From NCBI GenBank assembly GCA_024693105.1, contig JAILLO010000100.1, forward strand, positions 1 through 44,886: DNA of 44,886 bases, in the 5' to 3' direction. The notes under the pieces are model-generated. The model searched no databases. It worked only from the letters and a program-made list of their open reading frames with translations, and had not been told where the DNA came from. Within the stretch, counting starts at the first letter, position 1. Every line of letters begins with the position of its first letter. This stretch comes from Clostridia bacterium (GTDB taxonomy: Bacteria > Bacillota > Clostridia > Peptostreptococcales > Anaerovoracaceae). The position numbers were made by a program, and so were the translations under genes. Positions 15,592 through 24,267 of this stretch are shown here, one piece after another.

Positions 15592-18306
15592 TTATAATTT
15601 TTTCTGAACCAATGCAAGTCTTGCTATGACCTTCTCGAGCATATCCTTGTATTTTGCCAGTTTTTCCTTTTCCTCTTCGATTTTCTTTGCAGGTGCCTTG
15701 CTGACAAAATTCTGGTTTGACAGCATGCCCTCTGCACGCTTAACTTCTCCCTCGAGTTTTTTCTGCTCTTTGGTAAGTCTTTCGAATTCAGCCGCATAAT
15801 CAAGGAGATCGTCAAGCGGAATCAGTATTGACGCACCGTCGATAACGGCAGACATAACTTCTTCCGGAGCGTCCTTCTTGTCTGTCAGGAAAATAATCTC
15901 CGTAATATTCGCAAGTGCCTTTATATATCTTTCGCCGGCTTTGATGCACGAAAGAGCATCGCCCTCTGCAACAATAACAGCTCTGAGTTTTCTTCCCGGA
16001 GCAGCCTCGGCCTCTGCTCGTATATTTCTGATGCTTCTGATTGCTTCCATAGCCATCTCAAGCTTCTTTACTTCCGAAGAGTAAGTTCTCTCTTCTTTGA
16101 AAACAGGCCATTTTTCAAGAATCAGGAAGTTTTCCGGATTTTCTTTTCCGGCAGGTTTCTTCGGCATAAAGCTCCAGATTTCTTCCGTGATATAAGGCAT
16201 AAACGGATGAAGAAGTCTCAGCATATCCTTCAGAGCGTGAATCAGGACATATCTTGCAACCTTCTTGTCTTCTTCATCATCACCGTAGAGTCTACCCTTT
16301 GCAAGCTCAATATACCAGTCGCAGTATTCATTCCAGATGAGCTCATATACACGCTGTCCCGCAAGTGCAAGATCGAATTTTTCCATAACTCCGGTTACAT
16401 ATTTAATTGCGTCATTAACTCTTGCAAGTATCCACTTGTCTTCGTCCCTAAGCGGAATTGCGGATAAATCATCGTCTGCGCTTACAAAACCGTCACCGTA
16501 TACAGGCAGAGGATTTCCATCCTCATCCTGAAGATTCATAATGATAAACCTTGAAGCATTCCAGAGCTTGTTTGCAAAGTTTCTTGCTGATTCAAGCCTG
16601 TCTGTCTTGAATCTCATGTCGTTGCCCGGAGTGATACCTGTTGTCAGCATAAATCTGAGTGCATCAGCGCCGTACTTATCAATAACTTCAAGAGGATCTA
16701 TGCCGTTTCCGAGAGATTTACTCATCTTGCGTCCCTCGGCATCTCTTACAAGACCGTGAACATATACATATTTGAACGGAGATTCACCTGTTATTTCAAG
16801 TGCTGAAAATACCATTCTTACAACCCAGAAGAATATAATGTCATATCCTGTTACGAGTACGTCTGTAGGATAGAAATATTTGAGATCTTCTGTCATATCA
16901 GGCCATCCGAGTGTCGAGAACGGCCACAGTGCCGATGAGAACCATGTATCAAGCACATCCTCGTCCTGGCGGATATTTGTGCTTCCGCACTTTGTGCACT
17001 TCTGCGGTGCATCAGTCATAACCATGAGTTCGCCGCAGTCATCGCAGTAATAAGCCGGGATTCTGTGTCCCCACCAGAGCTGACGTGAAATACACCAGTC
17101 TCTGATTTCCTCAAGCCAGTGCAGATAAATCTTTTCGAATCTTTCGGGAACGTGAACAAGTTCACCTTTCTTCGCAACTTCAATTGCAGGCTTTGCAAGT
17201 TCCTCCATTGCAACAAACCACTGGTCTGAAAGCATGGATTCGATTGTCGTGTGACAACGATAGCAGTGACCTGCCGGAATTACCTTTTCTTCCGTCTTTA
17301 CAAGATATCCTGCGGCATCAAGATCTGCAACCCACGCTTTTCTGCACTCATATCTGTCCATTCCCTCATATTTGCCTGCGAGTGAATTCATTGTCGCGTC
17401 AAAATTGATGCAGCAAGGTCTTTCAAGTCCGTGTCTTTCGCCTACTTCAAAGTCGTTAGGGTCGTGTGCCGGCGTAATCTTAACAGCACCTGTTCCCTTT
17501 TCCGGATCCGGATATTTGTCCGCAATAACGGGAATTTCTTTTCCAACCAGCGGCAGAATAACCTTCTTTCCGACCATGTCCTTATATCTTTCATCATCAG
17601 GATGTACCGCAATCGCAACATCTCCGAACATCGTTTCAGGTCTTGAAGTAGCGACAACAATCGCTTTTCCGCCTTCCTCTGCGGAGTCGTATCTGAAGTA
17701 CCAGTATTTTCCGTTTACATCCTCATGTTCAACTTCCGCGTCAGAAAGTGAAGTTCCGCATTCAGGGCACCAGTTTATAAGTCTGTTTCCCCTGTAAATC
17801 ATTCCCTTGTTGTAGAGCCTTACGAACATTTCACGAACTGCACGGCTGCAGCCTTCGTCCATTGTAAAACGTTCTCTTTCCCAGTCGCAGGAATCTCCGA
17901 GCTTTCTGCACTGCTCAGTTATGCGGCCGCCGTAGATGCGCTTCCATTCCCATGCGCGCTTGAGAAATTCTTCTCTTCCGATGTCTTCCTTTTCCTTGCC
18001 TTCTTCCTCTCTGAGCTTCTGAACAACCTTAACCTCGGTTGCAATGCTCGCATGGTCGCTTCCCGGAAGCCAGAGTGCCGAATACCCTTCCATTCTCTTC
18101 CATCTGGTAAGAACATCCTGCAGTGTCTGGTCAAGAGCGTGGCCCATATGAAGCTGACCGGTAATGTTTGGAGGCGGCATCACGATTGTAAAAGGTTTCT
18201 TGTCCGGGTCTCTCTTTGCTTTAAATGCGCCTTTTTCTTCCCATTCATTGTAAATTCTCTCTTCGAAATCTTTTGGATTATAATTCTTCTCCAAATTCTT
18301 CTGCAT
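15592..18306 (-). CDS. valS: Valyl-tRNA synthetase
   Basis: Class I aminoacyl-tRNA synthetase charging tRNA-Val. The 904-residue product has the HIGH-type signature HMGH (53-56) in PPNITGQLHMGHALDQ, a KMSKS loop near residue 525 (GRKMSKSLGNG), an editing domain between them and a C-terminal coiled-coil arm (KEQKKLEGEVKRAEGML). Two CxxC pairs (INWCPECG and YYCDDCGELM...CTKCG) suggest zinc-binding insertions. An ATG at 18306 has AAGGAG upstream. Expression is controlled by the T-box leader in front of it. Confidence 0.97.
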   Translation of the reverse strand: MQKNLEKNYNPKDFEERIYNEWEEKGAFKAKRDPDKKPFTIVMPPPNITGQLHMGHALDQTLQDVLTRWKRMEGYSALWLPGSDHASIATEVKVVQKLREEEGKEKEDIGREEFLKRAWEWKRIYGGRITEQCRKLGDSCDWERERFTMDEGCSRAVREMFVRLYNKGMIYRGNRLINWCPECGTSLSDAEVEHEDVNGKYWYFRYDSAEEGGKAIVVATSRPETMFGDVAIAVHPDDERYKDMVGKKVILPLVGKEIPVIADKYPDPEKGTGAVKITPAHDPNDFEVGERHGLERPCCINFDATMNSLAGKYEGMDRYECRKAWVADLDAAGYLVKTEEKVIPAGHCYRCHTTIESMLSDQWFVAMEELAKPAIEVAKKGELVHVPERFEKIYLHWLEEIRDWCISRQLWWGHRIPAYYCDDCGELMVMTDAPQKCTKCGSTNIRQDEDVLDTWFSSALWPFSTLGWPDMTEDLKYFYPTDVLVTGYDIIFFWVVRMVFSALEITGESPFKYVYVHGLVRDAEGRKMSKSLGNGIDPLEVIDKYGADALRFMLTTGITPGNDMRFKTDRLESARNFANKLWNASRFIIMNLQDEDGNPLPVYGDGFVSADDDLSAIPLRDEDKWILARVNDAIKYVTGVMEKFDLALAGQRVYELIWNEYCDWYIELAKGRLYGDDEEDKKVARYVLIHALKDMLRLLHPFMPYITEEIWSFMPKKPAGKENPENFLILEKWPVFKEERTYSSEVKKLEMAMEAIRSIRNIRAEAEAAPGRKLRAVIVAEGDALSCIKAGERYIKALANITEIIFLTDKKDAPEEVMSAVIDGASILIPLDDLLDYAAEFERLTKEQKKLEGEVKRAEGMLSNQNFVSKAPAKKIEEEKEKLAKYKDMLEKVIARLALVQKKL

Positions 18307-18392
18307 ACCATTTTCTCCTTTTCTTTATAATTGTCTTGCTCCCCGCAAAGGGGATACGTCACCGGCAGTTTCATCGCATTGTTTTTTGCAAT

Positions 18393-18655
18393 AAAAAACC
18401 GCCCGATGACAAAGTCAAAGGACGGAAATATCCGCGGTACCACCTTTGTTCCGCAACCGGCCGGAAGAAAAATCCACACTGCCTTATGCGGCTCTCATTT
18501 AACAGTAAAACTCCAAAGCAACCTTCAAAGCATGCTTTCTCCGGAAACTCTCAGCCTGTGATTTCCATTCTCTGTAAAGAGCTGTGCTTTTACTCCTCTT
18601 CTTCATTGTTTTCATATAAAATTTGCCGTTCTTTCTGCTTTTAAAAGTCCGGTAT
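18393..18655 (-). promoter_or_regulatory. T-box leader (tRNA-Val sensing) upstream of valS
   Basis: The RNA senses uncharged tRNA and lets transcription continue into valS. The minus strand carries the T-box antiterminator core AAGGTGGTACCGCGG (18432-18447). A competing terminator follows: CCGTCC...GGGCGG plus TTTTTT (18393-18427). Stem I is formed by AGTAAAA near the 5' end pairing with TTTTACT about 80 nt later. The specifier loop region reads GAAG-GTT-GC, so a GUU valine codon is proposed at 18520-18522, matching the downstream gene. The core and terminator are certain; the exact specifier register is inferred. Confidence 0.93.
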
Positions 18656-18661
18656 TTGAAT

Positions 18662-18690
18662 AGTCTACAACATACTTGTCTCCCGGTCAA
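18662..18690 (-). promoter_or_regulatory. Promoter of the T-box-valS transcript
   Basis: Minus strand: TTGACC (18685-18690), 17-nt spacer, TAGACT (18662-18667). Transcription would start about 7 nt later, giving a 5' end near 18655, just before the T-box stem I. Confidence 0.7.
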
Positions 18691-18785
18691 GAGGTATTTG
18701 ACTCAAAACCGTATCCATATTTTACTCAAAACCGTACCGGGTTTCAATCAGAACCGACTTCCTGCCGGGTTTCGTTTCGCCGGAA

Positions 18786-19655
18786 TCAGGCTTTCTTCGT
18801 TGTTTCTTTTTCGACCGGAATAATAATCTTTGTAATATGTTCCTTTTCATCATTTACGTCAATCGGGGAAACGATAAACTCTTCCGAAACCGAACCGTTC
18901 ACCCTGTAATTGTTCTGATTAATCCACTGAATTGCCTTAACATAGGTCTTGATAATATCACTGTAAGATCCTACATGATAAACCGTAACCGCATCAAAGC
19001 CGCCAAAGGTTCTCACATTCTCGGAATCGCATGTCTCAATATGCACACCGAATTCAATATCACAGGTTTTGGAGAAAAACTGGTCAAGAAGTTCTGTATG
19101 ATACGTAACAATAATAGGTCCGCATACCCTGAGTTCGTTTTCGGCAATTTCATCCTCAAGACCCACCCAGCGTTCCATTGAAACTTTTTCATTGTGGTAT
19201 GACTGCATAATTTTTCGCGAATAATAAATACTGATTTTCGGTATTTTTTCGATTTTTATGTCTTCGGAAACGCGTGAAACCGCATTCTTTTTGTAAATAT
19301 CCATGCCGAGGCGAAGACGGTCAAGCGTTGCATCGACTCTTTTGCAAGTCCATTCCAGTTCTTCTATTTCTTTCCTGAGTTCGTCGACACGTCTGCTGAC
19401 ATTTTCCGTAATAATATCAAGATCGTTCTGCTCTATAATTTTCTTGATAGACTTAAGACCTATCCCGAGAGTCCTCAGCTTTCTGATGATGATAACATTC
19501 AGCATCTGAGAGTCGCTGTAATATCTGTACTTGCTGTCTTCTTTGCGAATCTCGGGTACAACGAGTCCTATCTCATCATAATACCGCAGTGTCCTTATGG
19601 AAATATTGCACATTGATGCAACCTCACCAATGGAATAATAATCCTTGCGATTCAT
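18786..19655 (-). CDS. MerR family regulator with GyrI-like effector domain
   Basis: Transcription factor of about 289 residues. An N-terminal MerR winged helix (YYSIGEVASMCNISIRTLRYYDEIGLV, residues 6-32) leads into a dimerisation coiled coil (about 80-125) and a C-terminal BmrR/GyrI-like effector-binding domain (KIEKIPKISIYYSRKI onward to the end). The start is ATG at 19655, because GGGAGG sits 6 nt upstream. A frame extension of 11 codons has no ribosome binding site. It lies directly after the acyl-CoA cluster on the same strand but behind a terminator, with a possible promoter of its own. Its likely target is that cluster, by position only. The effector could be a small acyl compound or a drug-like ligand. 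Confidence 0.88.
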   Translation of the reverse strand: MNRKDYYSIGEVASMCNISIRTLRYYDEIGLVVPEIRKEDSKYRYYSDSQMLNVIIIRKLRTLGIGLKSIKKIIEQNDLDIITENVSRRVDELRKEIEELEWTCKRVDATLDRLRLGMDIYKKNAVSRVSEDIKIEKIPKISIYYSRKIMQSYHNEKVSMERWVGLEDEIAENELRVCGPIIVTYHTELLDQFFSKTCDIEFGVHIETCDSENVRTFGGFDAVTVYHVGSYSDIIKTYVKAIQWINQNNYRVNGSVSEEFIVSPIDVNDEKEHITKIIIPVEKETTKKA

Positions 19656-19721
19656 TAAAACCTCCCAGAATTCATACAATCTTGCCATATTTCTTCACAC
19701 ATTTGTGTCCTCAGCGACAAT

Positions 19722-19751
19722 ATTATACAACTTCATTGTAAAATTTGTATA
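19722..19751 (-). promoter_or_regulatory. Putative merR promoter with inverted repeat
   Basis: A TATAAT -10 box on the minus strand (19722-19727) overlaps one arm of an inverted repeat, TATACAA-N14-TTGTATA (19724-19751). A shorter nested pair (TACAA-N5-TTGTA) lies inside. No good -35 is seen. The layout would suit autoregulation by the MerR protein, which is an inference. Confidence 0.4.
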
Positions 19752-19771
19752 CCCCTTAATTTTTCTTTAGA

Positions 19772-19812
19772 CAAAAAAGTGAAAACCGGAACCCTTTCGG
19801 ACCCCGGCTTTC
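19772..19812 (-). terminator. Terminator after the CoA-transferase gene
   Basis: Minus strand: AAAGCCGGGGTCC, GAAA tetraloop, GGGTTCCGGTTTT (a 12-13 bp stem with G-U pairs), followed by CACTTTTTT. It marks the 3' end of the acyl-CoA cluster transcript. Confidence 0.75.
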
Positions 19813-19838
19813 GGTAAGTATGTTGTATGGTATATGTA

Positions 19839-21023
19839 TTAGATAACTCCCTCTTCCTTGAGCTGCTTTTCTTCTTCCTCAGTAAGGCCGAATACTTCGC
19901 GGTTATGCTGTCCAACCAGCGGAGCCGGTGTAACAACTTCACCCGGAGTTTCTGAAAGCTTGATAACGCAACCCTGGAAAGCGATATCTCCCATAGTAGG
20001 ATGTACATTGTGAACAATCATGTTTCTAGCCTTAATGTGTGGATGTTCGATTGCTTCCTTAACGTTGAGAACAGGTCCGCAAGGGATTCCTGCTTTGTCC
20101 ATAATGTCTTCGATTTCGCTCTTTGTATACTGAGCGCACCAGCCTGCGATAACATCCTGCAGAGCAGGAACATAATTTGCACATCTTGTATCATTGTCAA
20201 CAAATCTTGGATCTTCAAGAAGTTCAGGATGTCCGATTGCATTACACATCTTTTCGAACAGTCTGTTGTTGCCTACACCTACTGTAACATATCCGTCCTT
20301 GCAAGGATATACGTCAAACGGACAGATTGAAGGGTCGATATTTCCGTTTCTTTCAGGAATAAATCCACCGATTGTGTAGTTAACGATAGCGTTTTCAAGA
20401 AGGCTGAAGATAACGTCCATCATTGAAACGTCGATTAACTGGCCTTCACCTGTTCTTTCTCTGTGATACAGAGCCATTCCGATACCAACCATAAGGTAAA
20501 TACCGCTTACATGGTCTGCAACAGAAGGTCCTACCTTAACAGGAGGTGCATCTTTGAAGCCTGTCAGGTTAAGCATTCCACCCATAGCCTGAGCTACGAT
20601 ATCATAGCAAGGTCTGTGTGAAATAGGGCTGTTCATACCAAAACCGGAACTGGAAGCATAGATGATAGTTGGGTTAACTTTCTTAACAGCTTCATAATCG
20701 ATACCAAGTTTCTTTGTAACGCCACCCTTGTAGTTTTCAACCAGAATATCTGCATCCTTAACCAGGTCAAAGAACATTTTCTTTCCCTTTTCCGATTTCA
20801 GATTCAGAGTAACGCCTTTCTTGTTACGGTTGAAACATGCATAGAATCCGCTTTCTCCCGATTTTTCATCAAGAGGACCCCACTCACGGCTCTGTTCTCC
20901 GCCAAGCGGTTCAATCTTGATAACTTCTGCACCGTAGTCTGCTAAAAACATTGTGCAGAAAGGTCCGTTTAAAGCTGATGTAAGGTCAACTACTTTTAAT
21001 CCTTCAAATACTTTCTTTCCCAT
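19839..21023 (-). CDS. Family III (CaiB/BaiF-type) CoA-transferase
   Basis: Moves CoA between an acyl-CoA donor and a carboxylic acid. The 394-residue product matches family length and features. The N-terminus is VFEGLKVVDLTSALNGPFCTMF, followed by GAEVIKIEPL and the NLKSEKG segment. The proposed catalytic Asp is D170 in GPSVADHVSGIY, at the position of the catalytic Asp169 of formyl-CoA transferase. The C-terminal half has the GQLIDVSMMDVIFSLLENA helix and AGIPCGPVLNV. An ATG at 21023 has GGAG 10 nt upstream. In this cluster it probably activates the substrate acid using the end-product acyl-CoA as donor. The natural acid is not known; carnitine-, formyl- and cinnamoyl-CoA transferases are relatives. 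Confidence 0.9.
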   Translation of the reverse strand: MGKKVFEGLKVVDLTSALNGPFCTMFLADYGAEVIKIEPLGGEQSREWGPLDEKSGESGFYACFNRNKKGVTLNLKSEKGKKMFFDLVKDADILVENYKGGVTKKLGIDYEAVKKVNPTIIYASSSGFGMNSPISHRPCYDIVAQAMGGMLNLTGFKDAPPVKVGPSVADHVSGIYLMVGIGMALYHRERTGEGQLIDVSMMDVIFSLLENAIVNYTIGGFIPERNGNIDPSICPFDVYPCKDGYVTVGVGNNRLFEKMCNAIGHPELLEDPRFVDNDTRCANYVPALQDVIAGWCAQYTKSEIEDIMDKAGIPCGPVLNVKEAIEHPHIKARNMIVHNVHPTMGDIAFQGCVIKLSETPGEVVTPAPLVGQHNREVFGLTEEEEKQLKEEGVI

Positions 21024-21057
21024 TATTTTCTTTCTCCATTAATAAAAATATGATTTG

Positions 21058-21079
21058 TATATTTTAAATTTAAAATATA
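21058..21079. promoter_or_regulatory. Perfect 22-bp AT-only palindrome upstream of the CoA-transferase gene
   Basis: TATATTTTAAA followed by its exact reverse complement, 34 bp upstream of the start codon. It has no U-tract after it on the minus strand, so it is not a standard terminator. It could be an operator or an mRNA hairpin. Confidence 0.5.
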
Positions 21080-21186
21080 ATCTGTAACTGATTTTTGCCT
21101 TGCCGACCGTTAAATGCAACTGTATTTTTTAACAGCCGAAATTTTCTCAATTTGTCTGTTTTTTCTAAATTTTCTCTATTCAGTCG

Positions 21187-21216
21187 CAATCGGAATTCCA
21201 GGCGGAATCCCGATTG
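21187..21216 (-). repeat. Intercistronic hairpin between the ammonia-lyase-like and CoA-transferase genes
   Basis: Minus strand: CAATCGGGATTCC, loop GCCT, GGAATTCCGATTG. The stem is 13 bp with one G-U pair. It is followed by GACTGAATAG rather than a U-tract, so mRNA stabilisation or processing is more likely than termination. The rest of the 224-nt gap is AT-rich. Confidence 0.6.
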
Positions 21217-21247
21217 CTGATGACAAATATTAAAATATCTCTTTTAA

Positions 21248-22105
21248 TTACTTCTTGTATGTTTCAAATACATACTGAACGATTGTACAGAGGATTGGTT
21301 CTTCCAGAACGTCGATTGAGCTTGGGAACTCAGGATTTTCAGGAAGGTCGATGTACTTGAAGTTTCTTACTTCAATAACGATCTTGTCTCCTACAACCTT
21401 GTTAACTCTTGCATGATATTCGAGGTAGTCACCTGCGAAGCATGGTTCATACAGTCTAACCTTTTCAACTCTTGTGATATGACCTGTGTTTCCGAATTCT
21501 CTTGCCATAAGTCTCTTTGCTGTATCTTCCATAAGAGTAAGGTTTCTTGCTCCGTTAACAACACCGCCGAGATAGAAAACGTCTCTGTCGGACATTCTGT
21601 ATCTGAAAGTATTGTCGTTTGGATGATTTGGATCAAATCCTGCTTCAGGGAAATCTTCGTTTGGAGCCCATGGATTTTCAATTGTTCCGTCAGGCTGCTC
21701 GCCTCTCTGCAGATGCTTCTTTACTACGAGTCTTACGCTTCCTTCTGAGCAGAGTACCGGCTTGTCAAACCAAACCATTTCGCCTGTAACGCAGTCTTCC
21801 TTTGCCTTTCCTGCTCTGAATGCAGGAGTTGCAAGCTTGAATACTTCGATGTGGCAGTCTCTTGAAGTGTTACCGATCTTTGTAAGAGTTGCTTTGTATT
21901 CCATCATATCTCCTACATAAACATCGTTGTAAATTTCAACGCCTGTGTAACCAAGGCAAAGTGATTCGTCTCCGTCAACCAGAATCATTTCTTCTGTTTC
22001 AACGTCTCCGATAAAGTCAAACTGTCTTCCTACAGGAACGATTCCGTCAGGGCTGTTTGAATCAGCAGTAGTCATTGTGTAGCTTAAGTAAGATACCTTT
22101 CTCAT
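21248..22105 (-). CDS. Tandem hotdog protein related to beta-alanyl-CoA/3-aminobutyryl-CoA ammonia-lyase
   Basis: The known relatives remove ammonia from beta-aminoacyl-CoA to give an enoyl-CoA. They are single hotdog proteins of about 125-145 residues. This 285-residue product contains two such units. The first (about 20-125) has LVDGDESLCLGYTGVEI and VYVGDMMEYKATLTKIGN, very like my recollection of the Clostridium propionicum beta-alanyl-CoA ammonia-lyase. The second (about 165-285) has MSDRDVFYLGGVVNGARNL and CFAGDYLEYHARVNKV but lacks the VDGDxSLxLGY stretch. The linker is rich in Pro/Asn/Asp. An ATG at 22105 follows AAGGAGG. A 217-nt gap separates it from etfA. The family call rests on remembered sequence, not a search; a MaoC-like hydratase is the alternative. 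Confidence 0.75.
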   Translation of the reverse strand: MRKVSYLSYTMTTADSNSPDGIVPVGRQFDFIGDVETEEMILVDGDESLCLGYTGVEIYNDVYVGDMMEYKATLTKIGNTSRDCHIEVFKLATPAFRAGKAKEDCVTGEMVWFDKPVLCSEGSVRLVVKKHLQRGEQPDGTIENPWAPNEDFPEAGFDPNHPNDNTFRYRMSDRDVFYLGGVVNGARNLTLMEDTAKRLMAREFGNTGHITRVEKVRLYEPCFAGDYLEYHARVNKVVGDKIVIEVRNFKYIDLPENPEFPSSIDVLEEPILCTIVQYVFETYKK

Positions 22106-22269
22106 TTTTTAATCCTCCTTAAAAATATGAAAACTTCCATCACGATAAAAAAACAAATTTAAACAGAATTTTCTCGCGTTTGAAATTTCTGTCGTTAATT
22201 TTTTAACTCAAACTGTTCGCTTATTTTAAGTTGTTCCGTAACAGCAGAGTCAACACTCCGACAACATCA

Positions 22270-22302
22270 TTTAGCGGTCTTTCCCTGCGAAAGACCGCTA
22301 AA
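22270..22302 (-). repeat. Perfect 14-bp intercistronic hairpin after etfA
   Basis: Minus strand: TTTAGCGGTCTTTC, loop GCAGG, GAAAGACCGCTAAA. No U-tract follows (TGATGTTG), so it is not a good terminator. It sits 20 nt after the etfA stop and more likely protects or processes the upstream mRNA. Confidence 0.65.
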
Positions 22303-22322
22303 CATTGACGTCACGTGAGAGT

Positions 22323-23429
22323 TTATTTTGAAGCTCTTGCTTCGTTCAGAGCTTCGATCATAAGAGGAACAACCTTGAACAGGTCTCCTGTAATACCGTA
22401 GTCTGCAATTTCGAAAATAGGAGCTGTTTCATCCTTGTTTACAGCAATGATAAGCTCGGAATCCTGCATGCCGGCCTTGTGCTGAATAGCTCCGGAAATA
22501 CCGAGTGCAACATAAACTTTAGGATGAACTGTCTTTCCTGTCTGACCAACCTGGTGGTCTGCGGAGAGCCAGCCGGAATCGATTGTAACACGGGAACCGC
22601 CTACAACACCGCCGCCAAATGCTTCTGTCAGCTGTTCTGCAAGTTCGATACCCTTCTTGATGTCCTTACCGATACCACGGCCTACAGATACGATAACATC
22701 CGCACCGATCAGGTCAACCATCTTCTTTGCTTCCTTGACAACATCGAGAACCTGAGTCTTGATATCGTCCTTTGCAAGCTTAACATCATACTTTTCTACA
22801 ACGCACTTGTCTGACATTTCCTGTGAGAACGGAGCCTTCTTCATAACGCCCGGTCTTACTGTGGACATGCAAGGACGGAATCTTGGGCAGATGATTGTTG
22901 CCATCAGGTGGCCGCCGAATGCAGGTCTTGTCATCTTGAGGTTTGTATCTTCCATATCAAACTTTGTATTGGAAAGATCAAGTGTTGAAGACTTCTCAAG
23001 GAAATCAACGTAGTTGTTCATGTCAATATCAAGATGTGTACAGTCTGCTGTAAGACCTGTGTTGAGTCTTGCCGCACATCTTGGTCCGAGGTCTCTTCCG
23101 ATGTTTGACGCACCAAGAAGAATAACCTCAGGCTTCAATTCCATAGCTGCATCGCAAAGAACCTTTGCATATGCATCTGTTGTATAAACTTCAAGTTCAG
23201 GATGGTCGCAAACAAGAACCTTGTCAGCGCCATAACCGCCAAGCTGCTTTGCAAGTCCTTCTACATTGTGTCCGAGAAGAACTCCTACGAGCTTTGAACC
23301 TCTTTCATTTGCGAGCTTTCTTGCTTCGGAAACCAGTTCGAAGTCAGTATTCATAAGAACACCGTTTCTCTGTTCGCAAAATACCCAAATATCTTTAAAA
23401 GCACTTATATCTGCACTATTGAAAGCCAT
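22323..23429 (-). CDS. etfA: Electron transfer flavoprotein subunit alpha
   Basis: FAD-binding subunit of the flavoprotein that passes electrons to or from the acyl-CoA dehydrogenase encoded two genes upstream. The 368-residue product has the N-terminal EtfA domain (DIWVFCEQRNGVL onward). Its C-terminal FAD domain carries ADVIVSVGRGIG, GGSRVTIDSGWL, the signature GQTGKTVHPKVYVALGISGA and AVNKDETAPIF. No ferredoxin-like insertion is present. The length is somewhat above the usual 310-340, consistent with clostridial EtfA. An ATG at 23429 follows AAAGGAG. Whether this Etf is bifurcating cannot be told by eye. Confidence 0.95.
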   Translation of the reverse strand: MAFNSADISAFKDIWVFCEQRNGVLMNTDFELVSEARKLANERGSKLVGVLLGHNVEGLAKQLGGYGADKVLVCDHPELEVYTTDAYAKVLCDAAMELKPEVILLGASNIGRDLGPRCAARLNTGLTADCTHLDIDMNNYVDFLEKSSTLDLSNTKFDMEDTNLKMTRPAFGGHLMATIICPRFRPCMSTVRPGVMKKAPFSQEMSDKCVVEKYDVKLAKDDIKTQVLDVVKEAKKMVDLIGADVIVSVGRGIGKDIKKGIELAEQLTEAFGGGVVGGSRVTIDSGWLSADHQVGQTGKTVHPKVYVALGISGAIQHKAGMQDSELIIAVNKDETAPIFEIADYGITGDLFKVVPLMIEALNEARASK

Positions 23430-23446
23430 TGTATTCTCCTTTCCAA

Positions 23447-24250
23447 TTAAATAACATGTTTCTCTAATAAAATGTTTGCAAGTGTTTCTGCTGTCTTCTT
23501 GTCAGCTCCTTCAAGCATAACGCCTACACCCTTTACAGGAGGTGTGAATGACTTAAAGATGTTTGTAGGAGATCCCTTCAGACCGATCTTGTCAAGCTCG
23601 ATAAGAGGTTCATCCTTAAGAGCTTCGAAGTTCAGGAGAGTGAACGGCTTTTCATAGCAGTGGTTAATTCCGTTCAGAGTCATATATCTTGCCTTCTTTT
23701 CCTTGTCGCTGATGCATGTAATGAGGCAAGGAGTCTGAACCTTAATCTTCATATAACCGTCTTCGAGCATACGCTTTACTGTAACATCGTTTCCAACCTT
23801 TTCGATTTCAGCTGCATAAGAAACCTGTGGGAGATTGAGCTTTTCAGCAATCTGTGGTCCAACCTGTGCAGTATCTCCGTCGATAGCCTGTCTTCCGCAG
23901 AAAATCATATCGTCCTTACCAACACCGAGGTGATTGATAGCTGCCGAAATAATCTGTGAAGTTGCAAATGTATCGGAACCGCCGAATTCTCTTGCCGAAA
24001 TAAGAACTGCATCATCAGCACCCATAGCAAGGAGTTCTCTGAGCATTCCTTCTGCAGGAGGAGGTCCCATTGTAACTGCTGTTACCTGACAACCTGTAGC
24101 ATCCTTCAATACCAGTGCCTGTTCCATTGCCGACAAATCGTCCGGATTGATGATAGTCTGCATGGAAGCACGGTTTAATGTTCCGTCCGGATTAACTGCA
24201 ACAACACCGGAAGTATCCGGAACCTGTTTTACACAAACATAAATTCTCAT
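23447..24250 (-). CDS. etfB: Electron transfer flavoprotein subunit beta
   Basis: Partner of EtfA, binding AMP or, in bifurcating forms, a second FAD. The 267-residue product starts with MRIYVCVKQVPDTSGV, typical of the family. It contains NPDDLSAMEQALVLKD, the nucleotide-loop stretch VTMGPPPAEGMLRELLAMGADDAVLIS and CGRQAIDGDTAQVGPQIAEKL (FixA/EtfB signature). It is followed by etfA after 17 nt and preceded by the dehydrogenase gene by 17 nt, so the three are one tightly packed unit. Confidence 0.95.
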   Translation of the reverse strand: MRIYVCVKQVPDTSGVVAVNPDGTLNRASMQTIINPDDLSAMEQALVLKDATGCQVTAVTMGPPPAEGMLRELLAMGADDAVLISAREFGGSDTFATSQIISAAINHLGVGKDDMIFCGRQAIDGDTAQVGPQIAEKLNLPQVSYAAEIEKVGNDVTVKRMLEDGYMKIKVQTPCLITCISDKEKKARYMTLNGINHCYEKPFTLLNFEALKDEPLIELDKIGLKGSPTNIFKSFTPPVKGVGVMLEGADKKTAETLANILLEKHVI

Positions 24251-24267
24251 TTGATATGTGCTCCTTC

